Shown one piece after another: positions 45,311 through 54,537 of a DNA stretch of 64,000 bases; positions within the stretch are counted from its first letter, which is position 1; every line of letters starts with the position of its first letter. The translations under genes and the position numbers were made by a program. This stretch comes from Muribaculaceae bacterium Isolate-002 (NCI) (lineage in GTDB: Bacteria > Bacteroidota > Bacteroidia > Bacteroidales > Muribaculaceae): the NCBI GenBank assembly GCA_004102805.1, contig SCEG01000005.1, positions 31,757 to 95,756 of the forward strand, given 5' to 3'. The notes beneath the pieces are model-generated. The model ran no database searches and had not been told where the DNA came from. It saw only the letters and a program-made list of their open reading frames with translations.

Positions 45311-45440
45311 AATTCAAATGGTATTTTCCTTGTTTTTCACGAAGATAGCAAATTTCCTGCAATTATATACGTTAATATGTGTTAAATCATACGTTTCGCC
45401 GAACTATAGCCCGGCCTCAGCGTTATAATGTCATAATTAC

Positions 45441-45448
45441 TATATTTG
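45441..45448 (+). promoter_or_regulatory. -7 box of small RNA copy 2
   Basis: TATATTTG directly before the conserved small RNA body, same position as in copy 1. Confidence 0.65.
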
Positions 45449-45451
45449 CAC

Positions 45452-45520
45452 TGTGTTTTTCATGGTATTAGATTTAAGGTTAAAGATTTATCGGATGTCG
45501 GGATGACAGCCGGTTTTTCT
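45452..45520 (+). ncRNA. Small RNA, copy 2 of a two-copy family
   Basis: Identical to copy 1 for 33 bases (45452-45484, beginning TGTGTTTTTCATGGTATTAG) and again for the decamer TCGGGATGAC (45498-45507); the linker and outer stem differ. Terminator: CGG-A-TGTC (45492-45499), loop GGGAT, GACA-G-CCG (45505-45512), then TTTTTCTTTT. It runs towards the apbE gene, which is convergent, and lies behind the divergent response regulator. Independent promoter and terminator, without a gene in common with copy 1, argue for a free small RNA. Confidence 0.75.
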
Positions 45521-45554
45521 TTTATATATACCTGATCTTTCTCGGGCAATCCGG

Positions 45555-46556
45555 CTACTGTTTCATCTCGGGAAATCCCGACGACTTTACCAACCGGAAG
45601 CCGTCGCCGTCCGCCACTACAAGCAGAGCCTCCACATTGTCAAGACCCTCGATCATTGACATTCTTGCCTCGGCATCCATCGCCATCAGGGCCGTGGCAA
45701 GCGCGTCGGCGGTCATTGTCGACGGAGCTATGACTGTGGCCGACAATACATTGCCGGTGTAAGGCTTCCCGTCTGACGGTGATATCGTGTGACCTATGCG
45801 CCCGTGTGATGTGTCGCGGTAGTTGCGGTAATTGCCCGATGTGGCTATGCAGCAGTCAGTCACTTCTATTACCGACAGCCGCTCGTGTCCGGAGGCATCG
45901 GATGCCGGTGAGTCAATCTGAATATGCCATTTCTCTCCGCGGCTGTTAACACCACTGAGAGCTACCTCACCGCCGATTTCTATCATATAGTTTTTGACAC
46001 CCTCGTCTCTGAGCATACCGGCGATACAGTCTATCCCGAACCCCTTGGTGATGGCCGAGAAGTTGAACTGTGTGCCGGGTGATTTCTTTATCATCATGCC
46101 ATCCTCAATACGGCAGTCGGCAATCCCGACAAGACTCAGACAGCTGTCAATCTGCTCCTGAGAAGGCTCTCCCCCTTCATCGCTGTAGCCGAATCCCCAC
46201 AGGTTGACCAAAGGCGCTACCGTCGGGTCAAACGCGCCTCCTGACAGTCGGTTGACACGCTGCGACTCTGCCAGCACCTGCTCGATATATCCGTCTGTAG
46301 CCATATCCGAATTGTGGTTTATTCTCGATATCCGCGAGTCAGGCAGAAACGGCGATAGCGACTCCTCAACACGCTTCGTCACATCCGTCACCTCCTCCGA
46401 CAAATCTCGCTCCGAGCCGTAGGTGATATGCATCGTGGTGTGCCACACGTTTCCCTCGAGCGAAGTGTATCTCTCCGCGCTTTTTCCGCCGGAGCATCCT
46501 GTCACTGTTACTGCCGCGACAGCTGCCGCTGTCAGATGCGATATGATTTTCAGCAT
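45555..46556 (-). CDS. apbE: FAD:protein FMN transferase, ApbE lipoprotein
   Basis: 333 residues from MLKIISHL (46556); an in-frame ATG at 46598 is upstream of a -7 box-like TAATTTTG (46572-46579) and is less likely. Signal peptide with lipobox VTGC. Core motifs GGAFDPTVAPLVNLWGFG, NFSAITKGFGIDCI, NYMIEIGGEVALSG and the metal/flavin site TADALATALMAMD are seen. ApbE attaches FMN to threonine in NqrB/NqrC, RnfG and related proteins; a lipoprotein form acts on the periplasmic side. Single gene. Confidence 0.95.
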   Translation of the reverse strand: MLKIISHLTAAAVAAVTVTGCSGGKSAERYTSLEGNVWHTTMHITYGSERDLSEEVTDVTKRVEESLSPFLPDSRISRINHNSDMATDGYIEQVLAESQRVNRLSGGAFDPTVAPLVNLWGFGYSDEGGEPSQEQIDSCLSLVGIADCRIEDGMMIKKSPGTQFNFSAITKGFGIDCIAGMLRDEGVKNYMIEIGGEVALSGVNSRGEKWHIQIDSPASDASGHERLSVIEVTDCCIATSGNYRNYRDTSHGRIGHTISPSDGKPYTGNVLSATVIAPSTMTADALATALMAMDAEARMSMIEGLDNVEALLVVADGDGFRLVKSSGFPEMKQ

Positions 46557-46606
46557 AAAATTCTTTTTTTTCAAAATTAAATATTTTTTTTCAAACAAAA
46601 ATTATA

Positions 46607-46614
46607 TATCTTTG
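46607..46614 (+). promoter_or_regulatory. -7 box of the DJ-1 gene
   Basis: TATCTTTG, about 104 bases before the ATG at 46718. Confidence 0.6.
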
Positions 46615-46717
46615 TTTTAACACAATACCGATAGTGTATAAAAACTTTCGCGGTTACAGATATTTGATAATAGTAGTAACTCCACATTTTTTAATATCAT
46701 TATAACCCCTATCTATC

Positions 46718-47293
46718 ATGAATCGCTCGTTTTTATTTTTGGCACCGGGTTTTGAAGAGATTGAAGCTCTGACAGTGGTCGATGTGATGCGTCGCGCCGG
46801 CATGGATGTCAAGACTGTTTCAATCATCCCCGACCTCATGGTCACCGGTGCGCATGGCGTCACCGTAAAGGCTGACGCTCTGTTCTCCGAAACTCACTTT
46901 GACAATATCGAATGGATTATCGTGCCCGGCGGACTTCCCGGTTCAAGCAATCTCGCCGAGTATGCCCCCCTTTGCACACTCCTCAAGGAGCATGCGGCAA
47001 ACGGCGGCAGGATAGCGGCTATATGCGCTGCTCCGGCGTTCGTGCTCGGCTCGCTCGGACTCCTCGACGGACGTGAATGCACCGGATATCCCGGCACTCA
47101 GGCTTCTGTCGAAAAGGCCATCTGGCGCGATGCTCCCGTCATTGCTCTCGACACTCTTGTCACCGGCAACGGACCGGCCTCGGCTATGCGTTTCGCTCTC
47201 GCAATCGTCGCCAACTCTATGGGTGAGAATATCGCCCAGCAGATCGGTTCAGGCATGCTGTTCTACCCAAAATCGATGAACTTCTACTTCTGA
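46718..47293 (+). CDS. DJ-1/PfpI family protein
   Basis: 191 residues of the DJ-1/YajL/ThiJ family. Nucleophile elbow Cys103 in AAICAAPAFVLG, the conserved Glu in APGFEEIEALTVVDVMRRAG near the N-terminus, and IVPGGLPGSSNLAEY are in place, as is the family ending MGENIAQQIGSGML. Family members are implicated in oxidative and carbonyl stress defence; the exact activity is disputed. Convergent with the CotH gene, and a shared terminator lies between them. Confidence 0.94.
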   Translation: MNRSFLFLAPGFEEIEALTVVDVMRRAGMDVKTVSIIPDLMVTGAHGVTVKADALFSETHFDNIEWIIVPGGLPGSSNLAEYAPLCTLLKEHAANGGRIAAICAAPAFVLGSLGLLDGRECTGYPGTQASVEKAIWRDAPVIALDTLVTGNGPASAMRFALAIVANSMGENIAQQIGSGMLFYPKSMNFYF

Positions 47294-47320
47294 CCCTCGC
47301 TCACGGTCTCGTAAAAACAA

Positions 47321-47359
47321 AGACAGGCTGCACACGGATTTCTCCGGCGCAGCCTGTCT
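47321..47359. terminator. Terminator between DJ-1 and CotH genes
   Basis: AGACAGGCTGC (47321-47331) pairs perfectly with GCAGCCTGTCT (47349-47359). AAAACAA precedes it and TGCATTATCTTG follows, so it may act in both directions. Confidence 0.7.
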
Positions 47360-47376
47360 GCATTATCTTGTGGCTG

Positions 47377-49626
47377 TTATTTCATCAGCGTCTTGCTCGC
47401 TTTGTCGCCGCGGCGCACGATATAGATGCCGCGGGGTGTGGCGCCTGCTATGCGGCGGCCTGATGTGTCGTAATATTCCGCCTCTGCCTCAGCCTGATCA
47501 TCTGTTATGGTTTCGACTCCGGTGAAATCTCCCGAGCGGTAATAGATGTTACCGTCGACAAGAGGAAAGTCGATGGTCTTGTTGTGCTCGTCGCCACCGT
47601 TGATTATGATTTTGGCGTCAGCGCTCAGCGGGCGTTCAGGTTCGAATGTCAGCGCCATCCCATTCGCTCCGGCTACTTCGGCTGCCGTCATACGGGTGCC
47701 GGGCCATTGGCCGAGTGCTTCATAGTTTTCGGTCGAGCCGTCGGCTGTCGGGTCATACACGTAGGCATATACATCGCTCCACGGTGTGCCGCTGTCATCG
47801 ATGAAATATACGGTGACGGTCTGCTCCGGTTCCTTGGCGTAGTAGGGGAGTGGCTGTGCCGGAGTAGTGTCGCGGGCGGGTTCGTTATAGTCGCCTCCCA
47901 CCGGTCCGAAATCACTCTGCTGTGCCAGCCAGTTGATCTTGGCGTTAAGATGACGCTTCACTGCGTTGCGGCATGACTCCATGTCGCTGTTGTCGGCCAC
48001 CTCCTGGCCGTCGGCCGGCACGGGCTGGCCTTTCCAGCGTCTGGCGTCGGCCTTGGCCGCCTCTGCGATATGCGCGCAATATGTGTCGATATCTTCCATA
48101 AGGCCGTCAAAGCCTCCATGCTTGCCCATGAACCATTGCCATGTGTCCTTAACCTTGGCATTGAACATGGCGTTCATCCGCAGCGACGGTATCCACGTGT
48201 TGCCGTAGGAGTCGCAGTCATAGAAATAAGCGTCGGTATAGCCGTTGAATCCGTTGCCGCAGTCCCAGAGCGGTGAGAAATGCCACTTCTCTCCCTCGCC
48301 GCGGTCGCGCATAAGATAGGTCGACCCGTGATATGACTCTGTGTGCGAGATGATTTCCTCAACGATGTAATAGCGGGCAGCGTCATCGAGATCCAGATAG
48401 CGCCACATGTCGTCGGAGTCATCTCCGATAAGGTCGTTGATGGCGGTGAACTGCTCGCTGATGAAGCGGCGTTGCAACGCTGAATATTCCTCGGGGGTGT
48501 CAAATGTGATGCGGAGCATGTCTTTGAACTGGTCAGACTTACCCTTCTCCTCCATCTGTATCTGCGAGCTCTCGTCCTCGTCATAATTGTCAAGCTCCAC
48601 TATATATCCGCCGGAAATCAGTGTGCGGTTCTCTTCGTTGTCGTCGAGTTCCTCCACCGGCACTCGGCCGTCGCCCACGCGGATTGACTCCGTGAGGAAA
48701 TAAAGACCGCGGTAGTCGCCGTTTATTACTACCTCTATGGGTTGCTGACGCGGCGTCCAGGGCAGTCCGATGCGTTCGCCGAGTGCGAAGCCCGTGAAGT
48801 TGCGCAGATAACCCTTGGTGTCATCGGCATGAGCAAGTATCGCCCAATGCTTGGAGCCTTTGCCATTGACGTTCATGTTGAGGAGATTTTGTTTCTTGCC
48901 CAATTTCAGTTTGAACGGTTTCTTTGCGAATGCTCTGCGGGTGAAATTTCCGCGGGCTTTGATCTCGAGAGGCAGGGGCGCTTCTTCCGAGCCTATTGAT
49001 GCGGCGCCCAGGTCAGTCAGCCATTGGCAGCCGTTCACGTCAAGCCGGTATTCTCCTGCGAAATAATTCTTGTGACTGAGGTCTTTGTCGATTACCTCGT
49101 TGTCATATATCCTGTTGCCGGCTTCGTCAAGTATAGGTTCGCCGGTGGCGCTGTCATAGCGGTAGACATCAATATACAGCACAGGCAGCGTGCCCGAGAT
49201 GCCGGCGATTTCAGCTCCGCCGACCGTAAACGTAATGTCTGAACTGCCCGCCGCGCCATTCTCGCGCAACAGCTTGAACGATATTGTCAGGTCGCGCAGA
49301 TTGGGCGCGTTGAAGTTTTTCCCGTCTGAGACACCCTGTATCCTGATCGACCGCGTGATATCTGTCCGCTCGTGGCCTCCGAGGTTGTATTGCCAGTTGT
49401 CACCCGAAATTTTAAACTCTCCGTCAAGCGCGTCGAGATGTATGGTATATACATCGCCGTCACGGCTGAATTTATACTCATCGAGTGCGCTCCAGTTGTT
49501 TGTGCTATGGCCGCGCACATACATCACCGGATAACCATCACTGTCAAGAGTGTCGGCCGCATACATAGCCGGCGATGCAATGAACGTTGCAATCAGAAAA
49601 ATGATATAACGAAATGTTTTTGTCAT
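47377..49626 (-). CDS. CotH protein with starch-binding-like module and sorting-like tail
   Basis: 749 residues, secreted (signal peptide 1-23, ASPAMYA). The N-terminal ~110 residues are SusE-like beta structure (MYVRGHSTNNWSALDEYKFSRDG). A CotH kinase domain covers about 215-560: RGNFTRRAFAKKPFKLKL, KHWAILAHADDTKGYLRN, NGDYRGLYFLTESIRVG, YIVELDNYDEDE, and SPLWDCGNGFNGY (the strand missing in the gene at 13 kb). About 600-690 resembles a family 26 starch-binding module (VTVYFIDDSGTPWSDVYAYVYDP, LGQWPG). The tail EYYDTSGRRIAGATPRGIYIVRRGDKASKTLMK is the compact type A-like sorting signal. Its -7 box at 49848-49855 predicts a leader of about 215 bases. Confidence 0.88.
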   Translation of the reverse strand: MTKTFRYIIFLIATFIASPAMYAADTLDSDGYPVMYVRGHSTNNWSALDEYKFSRDGDVYTIHLDALDGEFKISGDNWQYNLGGHERTDITRSIRIQGVSDGKNFNAPNLRDLTISFKLLRENGAAGSSDITFTVGGAEIAGISGTLPVLYIDVYRYDSATGEPILDEAGNRIYDNEVIDKDLSHKNYFAGEYRLDVNGCQWLTDLGAASIGSEEAPLPLEIKARGNFTRRAFAKKPFKLKLGKKQNLLNMNVNGKGSKHWAILAHADDTKGYLRNFTGFALGERIGLPWTPRQQPIEVVINGDYRGLYFLTESIRVGDGRVPVEELDDNEENRTLISGGYIVELDNYDEDESSQIQMEEKGKSDQFKDMLRITFDTPEEYSALQRRFISEQFTAINDLIGDDSDDMWRYLDLDDAARYYIVEEIISHTESYHGSTYLMRDRGEGEKWHFSPLWDCGNGFNGYTDAYFYDCDSYGNTWIPSLRMNAMFNAKVKDTWQWFMGKHGGFDGLMEDIDTYCAHIAEAAKADARRWKGQPVPADGQEVADNSDMESCRNAVKRHLNAKINWLAQQSDFGPVGGDYNEPARDTTPAQPLPYYAKEPEQTVTVYFIDDSGTPWSDVYAYVYDPTADGSTENYEALGQWPGTRMTAAEVAGANGMALTFEPERPLSADAKIIINGGDEHNKTIDFPLVDGNIYYRSGDFTGVETITDDQAEAEAEYYDTSGRRIAGATPRGIYIVRRGDKASKTLMK

Positions 49627-49961
49627 GGTATGAATTGGTTAAACTGTTGACATTGCCGTTGTTTGCCAAACAGATTGATGCGCATACAATACACACGCAG
49701 ATGCGTTCGCGGTGAAATATCGCAAAAAAACTGTTGGCAAAAAAAATGAGAATTAATCGTGCAAAAAAGGAAATGATTTAAGATTAATCAGATGCGGAAA
49801 AATCCTGACTTAAACAGCCATATCTTTTCGGCAGAAAAATTAACATGCAAAGATACAAATTTTTGTGCCCGTATGCAAGTTTTTCTTAATAAAACACGTT
49901 GTTTACGCTAAAAAACATACGAAAACAGGAATAAAATACAAACACCCTCTTGGTTGTGGCT
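49627..49961. other. Long AT-rich leader of the CotH gene
   Basis: 335 bases without a gene. The CotH promoter box (minus-strand TATCTTTG, 49848-49855) sits in the middle; the part between it and the ATG at 49626 would be a leader of about 215 bases with short A/T-rich repeats (GATTAATC, AAAAAAACTG) but no fold I recognise. Nothing is seen between 49860 and the NUDIX stop. Confidence 0.45.
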
Positions 49962-50459
49962 TCAGAAGCCGAGGCGAAGAAATTCCTGCTCGAAATTCGG
50001 CGTGAACACACCTTTGCCAATCGACGATTTTATCTCATGCAGCGGCCAGAAGCGGCCTCCGTCGAGCTCGGCGGTAGGTGCGACCTCTCCGTCATATACT
50101 GTGCGGTAGACATTGACATACTCGCTCTCTATCTCGCTGTGAAACACGTATGATATGAGATGCTCCGGCTCAAATCCGACAATGCCGAGCTCCTCCCGGG
50201 CCTCACGTAGCAGCGCTTCGGCTATGCTCTCGCCAAAGTCCACATGGCCGCCTACTGCCGTGTCCCACTTCCCGGGCTGTATGTCCTTCCAGTCTGGACG
50301 CCGTTGCAGATATAGATCCCCCTTGCTGTTGAAAAGATGCAGATGCACCACCGGGTGAAGAATATGCGAGCCGTTGTGGCATTGGCCGCGTGTGGCCGAT
50401 CCTATCACACGCCCCTCGTTGTCGACCACCGGAAATATCTCGTTGCTGTTGTCTGTCAT
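49962..50459 (-). CDS. NUDIX hydrolase
   Basis: 165 residues. The Nudix box is complete: GGHVDFGESIAEALLREAREELGI (Gx5Ex7REUxEExGU) at about residues 66-89. It resembles the YfcD or isopentenyl-diphosphate isomerase-like group (VDNEGRVIGSATRGQCHNGSHILHPVVHLH opening, LQRRPDWKDIQPGKWD). It removes a nucleoside diphosphate or similar moiety; the substrate is not evident. Follows YjbQ by 28 bases in the same direction. Confidence 0.92.
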   Translation of the reverse strand: MTDNSNEIFPVVDNEGRVIGSATRGQCHNGSHILHPVVHLHLFNSKGDLYLQRRPDWKDIQPGKWDTAVGGHVDFGESIAEALLREAREELGIVGFEPEHLISYVFHSEIESEYVNVYRTVYDGEVAPTAELDGGRFWPLHEIKSSIGKGVFTPNFEQEFLRLGF

Positions 50460-50487
50460 TGCTTGATAATTAGATGGTTGAGTTTGA

Positions 50488-50901
50488 CTACTCGCCGGCG
50501 ATGGTGGCTACCACTTTGCGCGCGCCTCCGCAGTCACGAAATTCACACAGATATATCCCTTGCCACGTGCCGAGATTGAGACGGCCGCCGCTCACCGGTA
50601 TCGTGACTGACTGCCCGATGATTGAAGCCTTGGCATGCGCCGGCATGTCGTCAAGCCCCTCCATGGTGTGCCGGTAATAAGGCTCGCCTTCACGCACCAG
50701 ACGGTCGAAAATCGACCGCAGGTCGGCACGGACGTCAGGGTCAGCGTTCTCGTTGATGGTGAGTGCCGCCGAGGTGTGCTTGATAAACAGGTTGAGCATC
50801 CCCGTGCGGGGCAGTTGTGGCAGATTGGCAAGCACCTCGCCGGTTATGAGATGAAAACCGTTGCCGCGTGGCTTAAGGGTGAATTCGGTCTGTATCCACA
50901 T
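50488..50901 (-). CDS. YjbQ/UPF0047 family protein
   Basis: 137 residues, start at MWIQTEFTLKPRGNG (50901); the longer frame to 50970 crosses the -7 box (50930-50937). Motifs LFIKHTSAALTINENADPDVR, LPQLPRTG, and HAKASIIGQSVTIPVSGGRLNLGTWQGIYLCEFR are family signatures. YjbQ proteins have weak thiamine-phosphate synthase activity and an unclear main role. With the NUDIX gene behind it, a two-gene unit. Confidence 0.92.
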   Translation of the reverse strand: MWIQTEFTLKPRGNGFHLITGEVLANLPQLPRTGMLNLFIKHTSAALTINENADPDVRADLRSIFDRLVREGEPYYRHTMEGLDDMPAHAKASIIGQSVTIPVSGGRLNLGTWQGIYLCEFRDCGGARKVVATIAGE

Positions 50902-50929
50902 GATTGATTGCGATTGTGAAATTTTTGTG

Positions 50930-50937
50930 CAAAGATA
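50930..50937 (-). promoter_or_regulatory. -7 box of YjbQ/NUDIX unit
   Basis: Minus-strand TATCTTTG, 29 bases upstream of the YjbQ start; rules out the longer start. Confidence 0.6.
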
Positions 50938-51001
50938 TGCATATTTGTGTCTCATCACAAGCTTTAACAATTTTTTGGCCGCAAGCCGGCGATTTATTGT
51001 G

Positions 51002-51009
51002 TAATTTTG
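51002..51009 (+). promoter_or_regulatory. -7 box of the exonuclease gene
   Basis: TAATTTTG, 21 bases before the exonuclease ATG at 51031; an ATG at 51007 overlaps it and is unlikely. Confidence 0.55.
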
Positions 51010-51030
51010 TGCATAAAAAAGAAATATAAC

Positions 51031-51549
51031 ATGCGCAATTTTATAGCGATAGACTTCGAGACCGCCACTTCGAGCCGCGACTCGATATGCGAGGTCGGTA
51101 TATGCGTGGTTCGTGACGGCGAGGTGGCCGAGACCCGTTCATGGCTCGTTCGCCCCGAGCACAACCGCTACCACTACTGGAATGTAAAAGTTCACGGCAT
51201 CCGCCCTGAGGATACGGAAGATGCTCCGGAGTTTCCCGAAGTATGGGAGGAGATCGAGCGGACATATCTTGATGAATACGACACTTTTGTGGCCCACAAC
51301 GTGCCGTTCGACCGCAGCTGCCTGATGTCGGCGGCACGCCTCTACAACCTCCACCTGCCGCGCATCGACTGGCATTGCTCGCTTGCCACGGCGAAACGCG
51401 TCTACCGGATGGAGTGCAACAAGCTCGGCCACCTGTGCTCGGCTCTCGGCATTACGGAGGGCAAGCATCACCGCGCGGGCGACGATGCAGAGATGTGTGC
51501 CCGTCTCTTCCTCCGCGAGCTTCACGACATGGAGGCCTGTACGCGCTGA
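51031..51549 (+). CDS. DnaQ-like 3'-5' exonuclease
   Basis: 172 residues, the DEDDh exonuclease fold: exo I FIAIDFETATSSRDSI, exo II DTFVAHNVPFDRSCLMS, exo III HRAGDDAEMCARLFL with the catalytic His. It is the small PolC/epsilon-like domain without further domains, like proteins taken as exonuclease or oligoribonuclease helpers. Role in proofreading, repair or RNA turnover cannot be told. Monocistronic. Confidence 0.9.
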   Translation: MRNFIAIDFETATSSRDSICEVGICVVRDGEVAETRSWLVRPEHNRYHYWNVKVHGIRPEDTEDAPEFPEVWEEIERTYLDEYDTFVAHNVPFDRSCLMSAARLYNLHLPRIDWHCSLATAKRVYRMECNKLGHLCSALGITEGKHHRAGDDAEMCARLFLRELHDMEACTR

Positions 51550-51642
51550 TTTCAGGCCTTTGCATGGTTTTCGTCTGCAATATGCGGCAAAAACCACATC
51601 AAAAAATGCGGTCGCGAGCAACCATTCTTCCCTAAAATTGTT

Positions 51643-51650
51643 TACCTTTG
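51643..51650 (+). promoter_or_regulatory. -7 box of cvpA-sufBCD
   Basis: TACCTTTG, 26 bases before the cvpA ATG. No other box was found before sufB, sufC or sufD. Confidence 0.6.
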
Positions 51651-51675
51651 CAGATTGAACCCTATCTGACACGAA

Positions 51676-52212
51676 ATGACAGCTATAGATATTCTTATAT
51701 TACTGATTTTCATCGTCTCCATCATCTACGGACTGCGGCGCGGATTTATCATGCAGCTCGGTTCGGTCGGAGGCGTGCTTGTCGGTATTGTTGCCTGCCG
51801 GATCTTCTCGGAGTCGGTAACACGGTTTTTCGCCGGCGACTCTCCCGATGCCAACGACATGTATGTCAGCGGAGTGTTTGCCTGCGTGCTGCTGTTCATC
51901 GTCGGCTACATCGCAGCGCGGCTTGTGGCGCGGCTTGTCAAGACCGTCACCAACACTCTCCATCTTACGGTGTTCGACCGCATTGCGGGCGCGCTCTTCT
52001 CTCTCTTCGAATGGTTTCTGGTGTTCAGCCTCCTGCTGAATATATGGCAGGCATTCCGTCCCGACATCGACATCACTTCCGGAAGCAGACTTGCCGGCGG
52101 ACGTGCCGCCGCAGCGGTGGTCGACTTCGCCCCCAAAGTGCTCGGAAGCGAGACATTCAAAGAGTTTGTGTCGGCGGTCGCCAGCGTAGGCAAAGACTCA
52201 GATTCTAAATGA
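51676..52212 (+). CDS. CvpA family membrane protein
   Basis: 178 residues, four transmembrane segments: about 3-20 (IDILILLIFIVSIIYGLRRG), 24-45, 60-85 and 100-120, with GRRGF-type short loop (YGLRRGFIMQLGSVGGVLVG). CvpA proteins of Bacteroidetes are inner membrane proteins of uncertain role, linked to colicin V production and envelope stress in other bacteria. It starts the transcription unit that continues with sufB 21 bases later. Confidence 0.88.
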   Translation: MTAIDILILLIFIVSIIYGLRRGFIMQLGSVGGVLVGIVACRIFSESVTRFFAGDSPDANDMYVSGVFACVLLFIVGYIAARLVARLVKTVTNTLHLTVFDRIAGALFSLFEWFLVFSLLLNIWQAFRPDIDITSGSRLAGGRAAAAVVDFAPKVLGSETFKEFVSAVASVGKDSDSK

Positions 52213-52233
52213 CATAACGAGAAATAACACGTC

Positions 52234-53682
52234 ATGAAAGAAAACAACAACGATATAATCTCCGACGCTACATCCGGAGAATACAAATACGGATTTGTCA
52301 GCGACATTGACACCGACATCATTCCCGTCGGACTCAATGAGGATGTGATACGCCTCATATCTGCCAAAAAAGAGGAGCCTCAATGGCTTCTTGACTTCCG
52401 CCTGGAAGCCTATCGCCATTGGCTCACTCTCGAAATGCCGCGATGGGCTCATCTCGATATCCCCGACATTGACTACCAGGCCATCAGCTATTATGCCGCA
52501 CCCCGCAAGAAAGAGGGCCCGAAAAGCCTTGAGGAGGTCGACCCCGAGCTGCTTGACACGTTCAACCGTCTGGGCATACCGCTCGAAGAGCAGAAACAGA
52601 TCTCGGGCATGGCCGTCGACGCCGTGATGGACTCTGCCTCGGTCAAGACCACCCACCGCGAGAAACTCGCTTCGCTTGGCATAATATTCTGCTCATTCTC
52701 CGAAGCGGTAAAAGACTATCCCGACCTTGTCAGAAAATACCTCGGCAAAGTGGTGTCGTATCGTGATAATTTCTTCGCCGCGCTCAATTCGGCAGTGTTC
52801 TCCGACGGCTCGTTCGTCTATATCCCCAAAGGTGTCAGATGCCCGATGGAGCTTTCAACCTACTTCCGCATCAATGCATCAGGCACCGGCCAGTTCGAGC
52901 GCACGCTCATCGTGGCCGACGACGATTCTTACGTGAGCTATCTCGAAGGCTGCACCGCCCCGCAACGCGATGAAAACCAGCTCCATGCAGCCATCGTGGA
53001 AATCATTGTCGAGGAACGCGCCGAAGTCAAATACTCAACCGTGCAGAACTGGTATGCCGGCGACAAGGAAGGCCGTGGCGGCATCTACAACTTTGTCACA
53101 AAACGGGGTCTTTGTCGCGGCGACTTCTCCAAACTGTCATGGACACAGGTCGAGACCGGCTCAGCTATCACGTGGAAATACCCGTCGTGCGTGCTCAAAG
53201 GCGACAATTCGGTAGGCGAATTCTACTCTGTGGCTGTCACCCGCAACCGCCAGCAGGCCGACACCGGCACCAAAATGATACATATCGGACGCAATTCACG
53301 TTCCACTATCGTGTCAAAAGGCATCTCGGCCGGTGAGAGCCAGAACTCCTACCGCGGTCTGGTGAAAGTAGTGCCCGCAGCCGACGGCTGCCGCAACTAC
53401 ACCCAGTGCGACTCACTGCTGCTCTCGTCGAGATGCGGTGCCCATACTTTCCCATATATCGACGTTAAAAACCCCACTGCTGTAGTAGAGCACGAAGCCA
53501 CAACCTCCAAGATTTCTGAAGACCAGCTTTTCTACTGCAACCAGCGAGGCATTCCCACCGAAGAGGCCGTCGGACTGATTGTCAACGGCTACGCCAAAGA
53601 AGTGATGAACAAACTCCCGATGGAATTTGCCGTCGAGGCTCAGAAACTTCTGCAGATCACCCTCGAAGGCTCCGTCGGCTGA
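52234..53682 (+). CDS. sufB: Fe-S cluster assembly protein SufB
   Basis: 482 residues, scaffold of the SUF system. Conserved segments: [82 protein letters not shown], and [35 protein letters not shown] beta helix. ends [19 protein letters not shown]. Works with SufC and SufD in the cytoplasm, building clusters for transfer to apo-proteins. Confidence 0.97.
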   Translation: MKENNNDIISDATSGEYKYGFVSDIDTDIIPVGLNEDVIRLISAKKEEPQWLLDFRLEAYRHWLTLEMPRWAHLDIPDIDYQAISYYAAPRKKEGPKSLEEVDPELLDTFNRLGIPLEEQKQISGMAVDAVMDSASVKTTHREKLASLGIIFCSFSEAVKDYPDLVRKYLGKVVSYRDNFFAALNSAVFSDGSFVYIPKGVRCPMELSTYFRINASGTGQFERTLIVADDDSYVSYLEGCTAPQRDENQLHAAIVEIIVEERAEVKYSTVQNWYAGDKEGRGGIYNFVTKRGLCRGDFSKLSWTQVETGSAITWKYPSCVLKGDNSVGEFYSVAVTRNRQQADTGTKMIHIGRNSRSTIVSKGISAGESQNSYRGLVKVVPAADGCRNYTQCDSLLLSSRCGAHTFPYIDVKNPTAVVEHEATTSKISEDQLFYCNQRGIPTEEAVGLIVNGYAKEVMNKLPMEFAVEAQKLLQITLEGSVG

Positions 53683-53732
53683 CAATCACTTCAATTATTC
53701 GTCAAACAACAATTATCAATTCAATAATGATT

Positions 53733-54521
53733 ATGAACTCTGAATTGCCTGAAGTTCTTCTCGATGTCAGAAACCTCCACGCCTCGATAGGCGAAAAAGA
53801 AATACTCAAAGGTATCAACCTTACCATACGCCGCGGTGAAGTGCATGCCATAATGGGTCCCAACGGCTCGGGCAAGTCTACGCTGTCGTCGGTGCTCGCC
53901 GGTAATCCTGCATTTACGGTGACCGAAGGCTCGGCATCGCTTCACGGCACTGACCTTCTCGCGCTCTCTCCCGAAGACCGCTCTCACGAAGGGCTCTTCC
54001 TTTCGTTTCAGTATCCGGTGGAAATTCCGGGCGTGTCGATGGTCAACTTCATGCGCGCAGCTGTCAACGCCAAGCGCAAATATTTCAACGAGCCCCCCAT
54101 GTCGGCCACCGACTTCCTCAAGATGATGCGGCAGAAGCGTGCTGTAGTCGAGCTTGACAACAAGCTTGCCTCTCGCTCCGTCAACGAAGGCTTCTCCGGC
54201 GGTGAGAAAAAACGCAACGAGATATTCCAGATGGCTGTGCTCGAGCCGCAGCTTTCTATCCTCGACGAAACCGACTCCGGTCTCGACATCGACGCCCTCC
54301 GCATAGTGTCGCAGGGGGTCAACACTCTCAAGACCTCCGAAAACGCTACTATCGTCATCACCCACTACCAGCGTCTGCTCGACTACATAAAGCCCGACTT
54401 CGTTCACGTGCTCTACAAAGGACGCATCGTAAAGACCGGCGGCCCCGAGCTCGCTCTCGAGCTTGAAGAGCGCGGCTATGACTGGATCAAGGAGGAAGAG
54501 GACAACAAAACTGAAAACTAA
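53733..54521 (+). CDS. sufC: Fe-S cluster assembly ATPase SufC
   Basis: 262-residue ABC-type ATPase without membrane domain. Walker A GPNGSGKSTL, signature FSGGEKKRNEI, Walker B LSILDETDSGLDIDAL, and VITHYQRLLDYI. Start taken at ATG 53733 (MNSELPEV); an ATG two codons earlier at 53727 is equally possible. Activates SufB-SufD. It overlaps nothing; sufD starts 16 bases after its stop. Confidence 0.97.
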   Translation: MNSELPEVLLDVRNLHASIGEKEILKGINLTIRRGEVHAIMGPNGSGKSTLSSVLAGNPAFTVTEGSASLHGTDLLALSPEDRSHEGLFLSFQYPVEIPGVSMVNFMRAAVNAKRKYFNEPPMSATDFLKMMRQKRAVVELDNKLASRSVNEGFSGGEKKRNEIFQMAVLEPQLSILDETDSGLDIDALRIVSQGVNTLKTSENATIVITHYQRLLDYIKPDFVHVLYKGRIVKTGGPELALELEERGYDWIKEEEDNKTEN

Positions 54522-54537
54522 AAAAATCTCACTGACT

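Noticed and set aside
54463..54537. Upstream GTG start for sufD
   Set aside because: Lies inside sufC and adds a basic stretch absent from other SufD proteins; the GTG at 54538 fits length and spacing.
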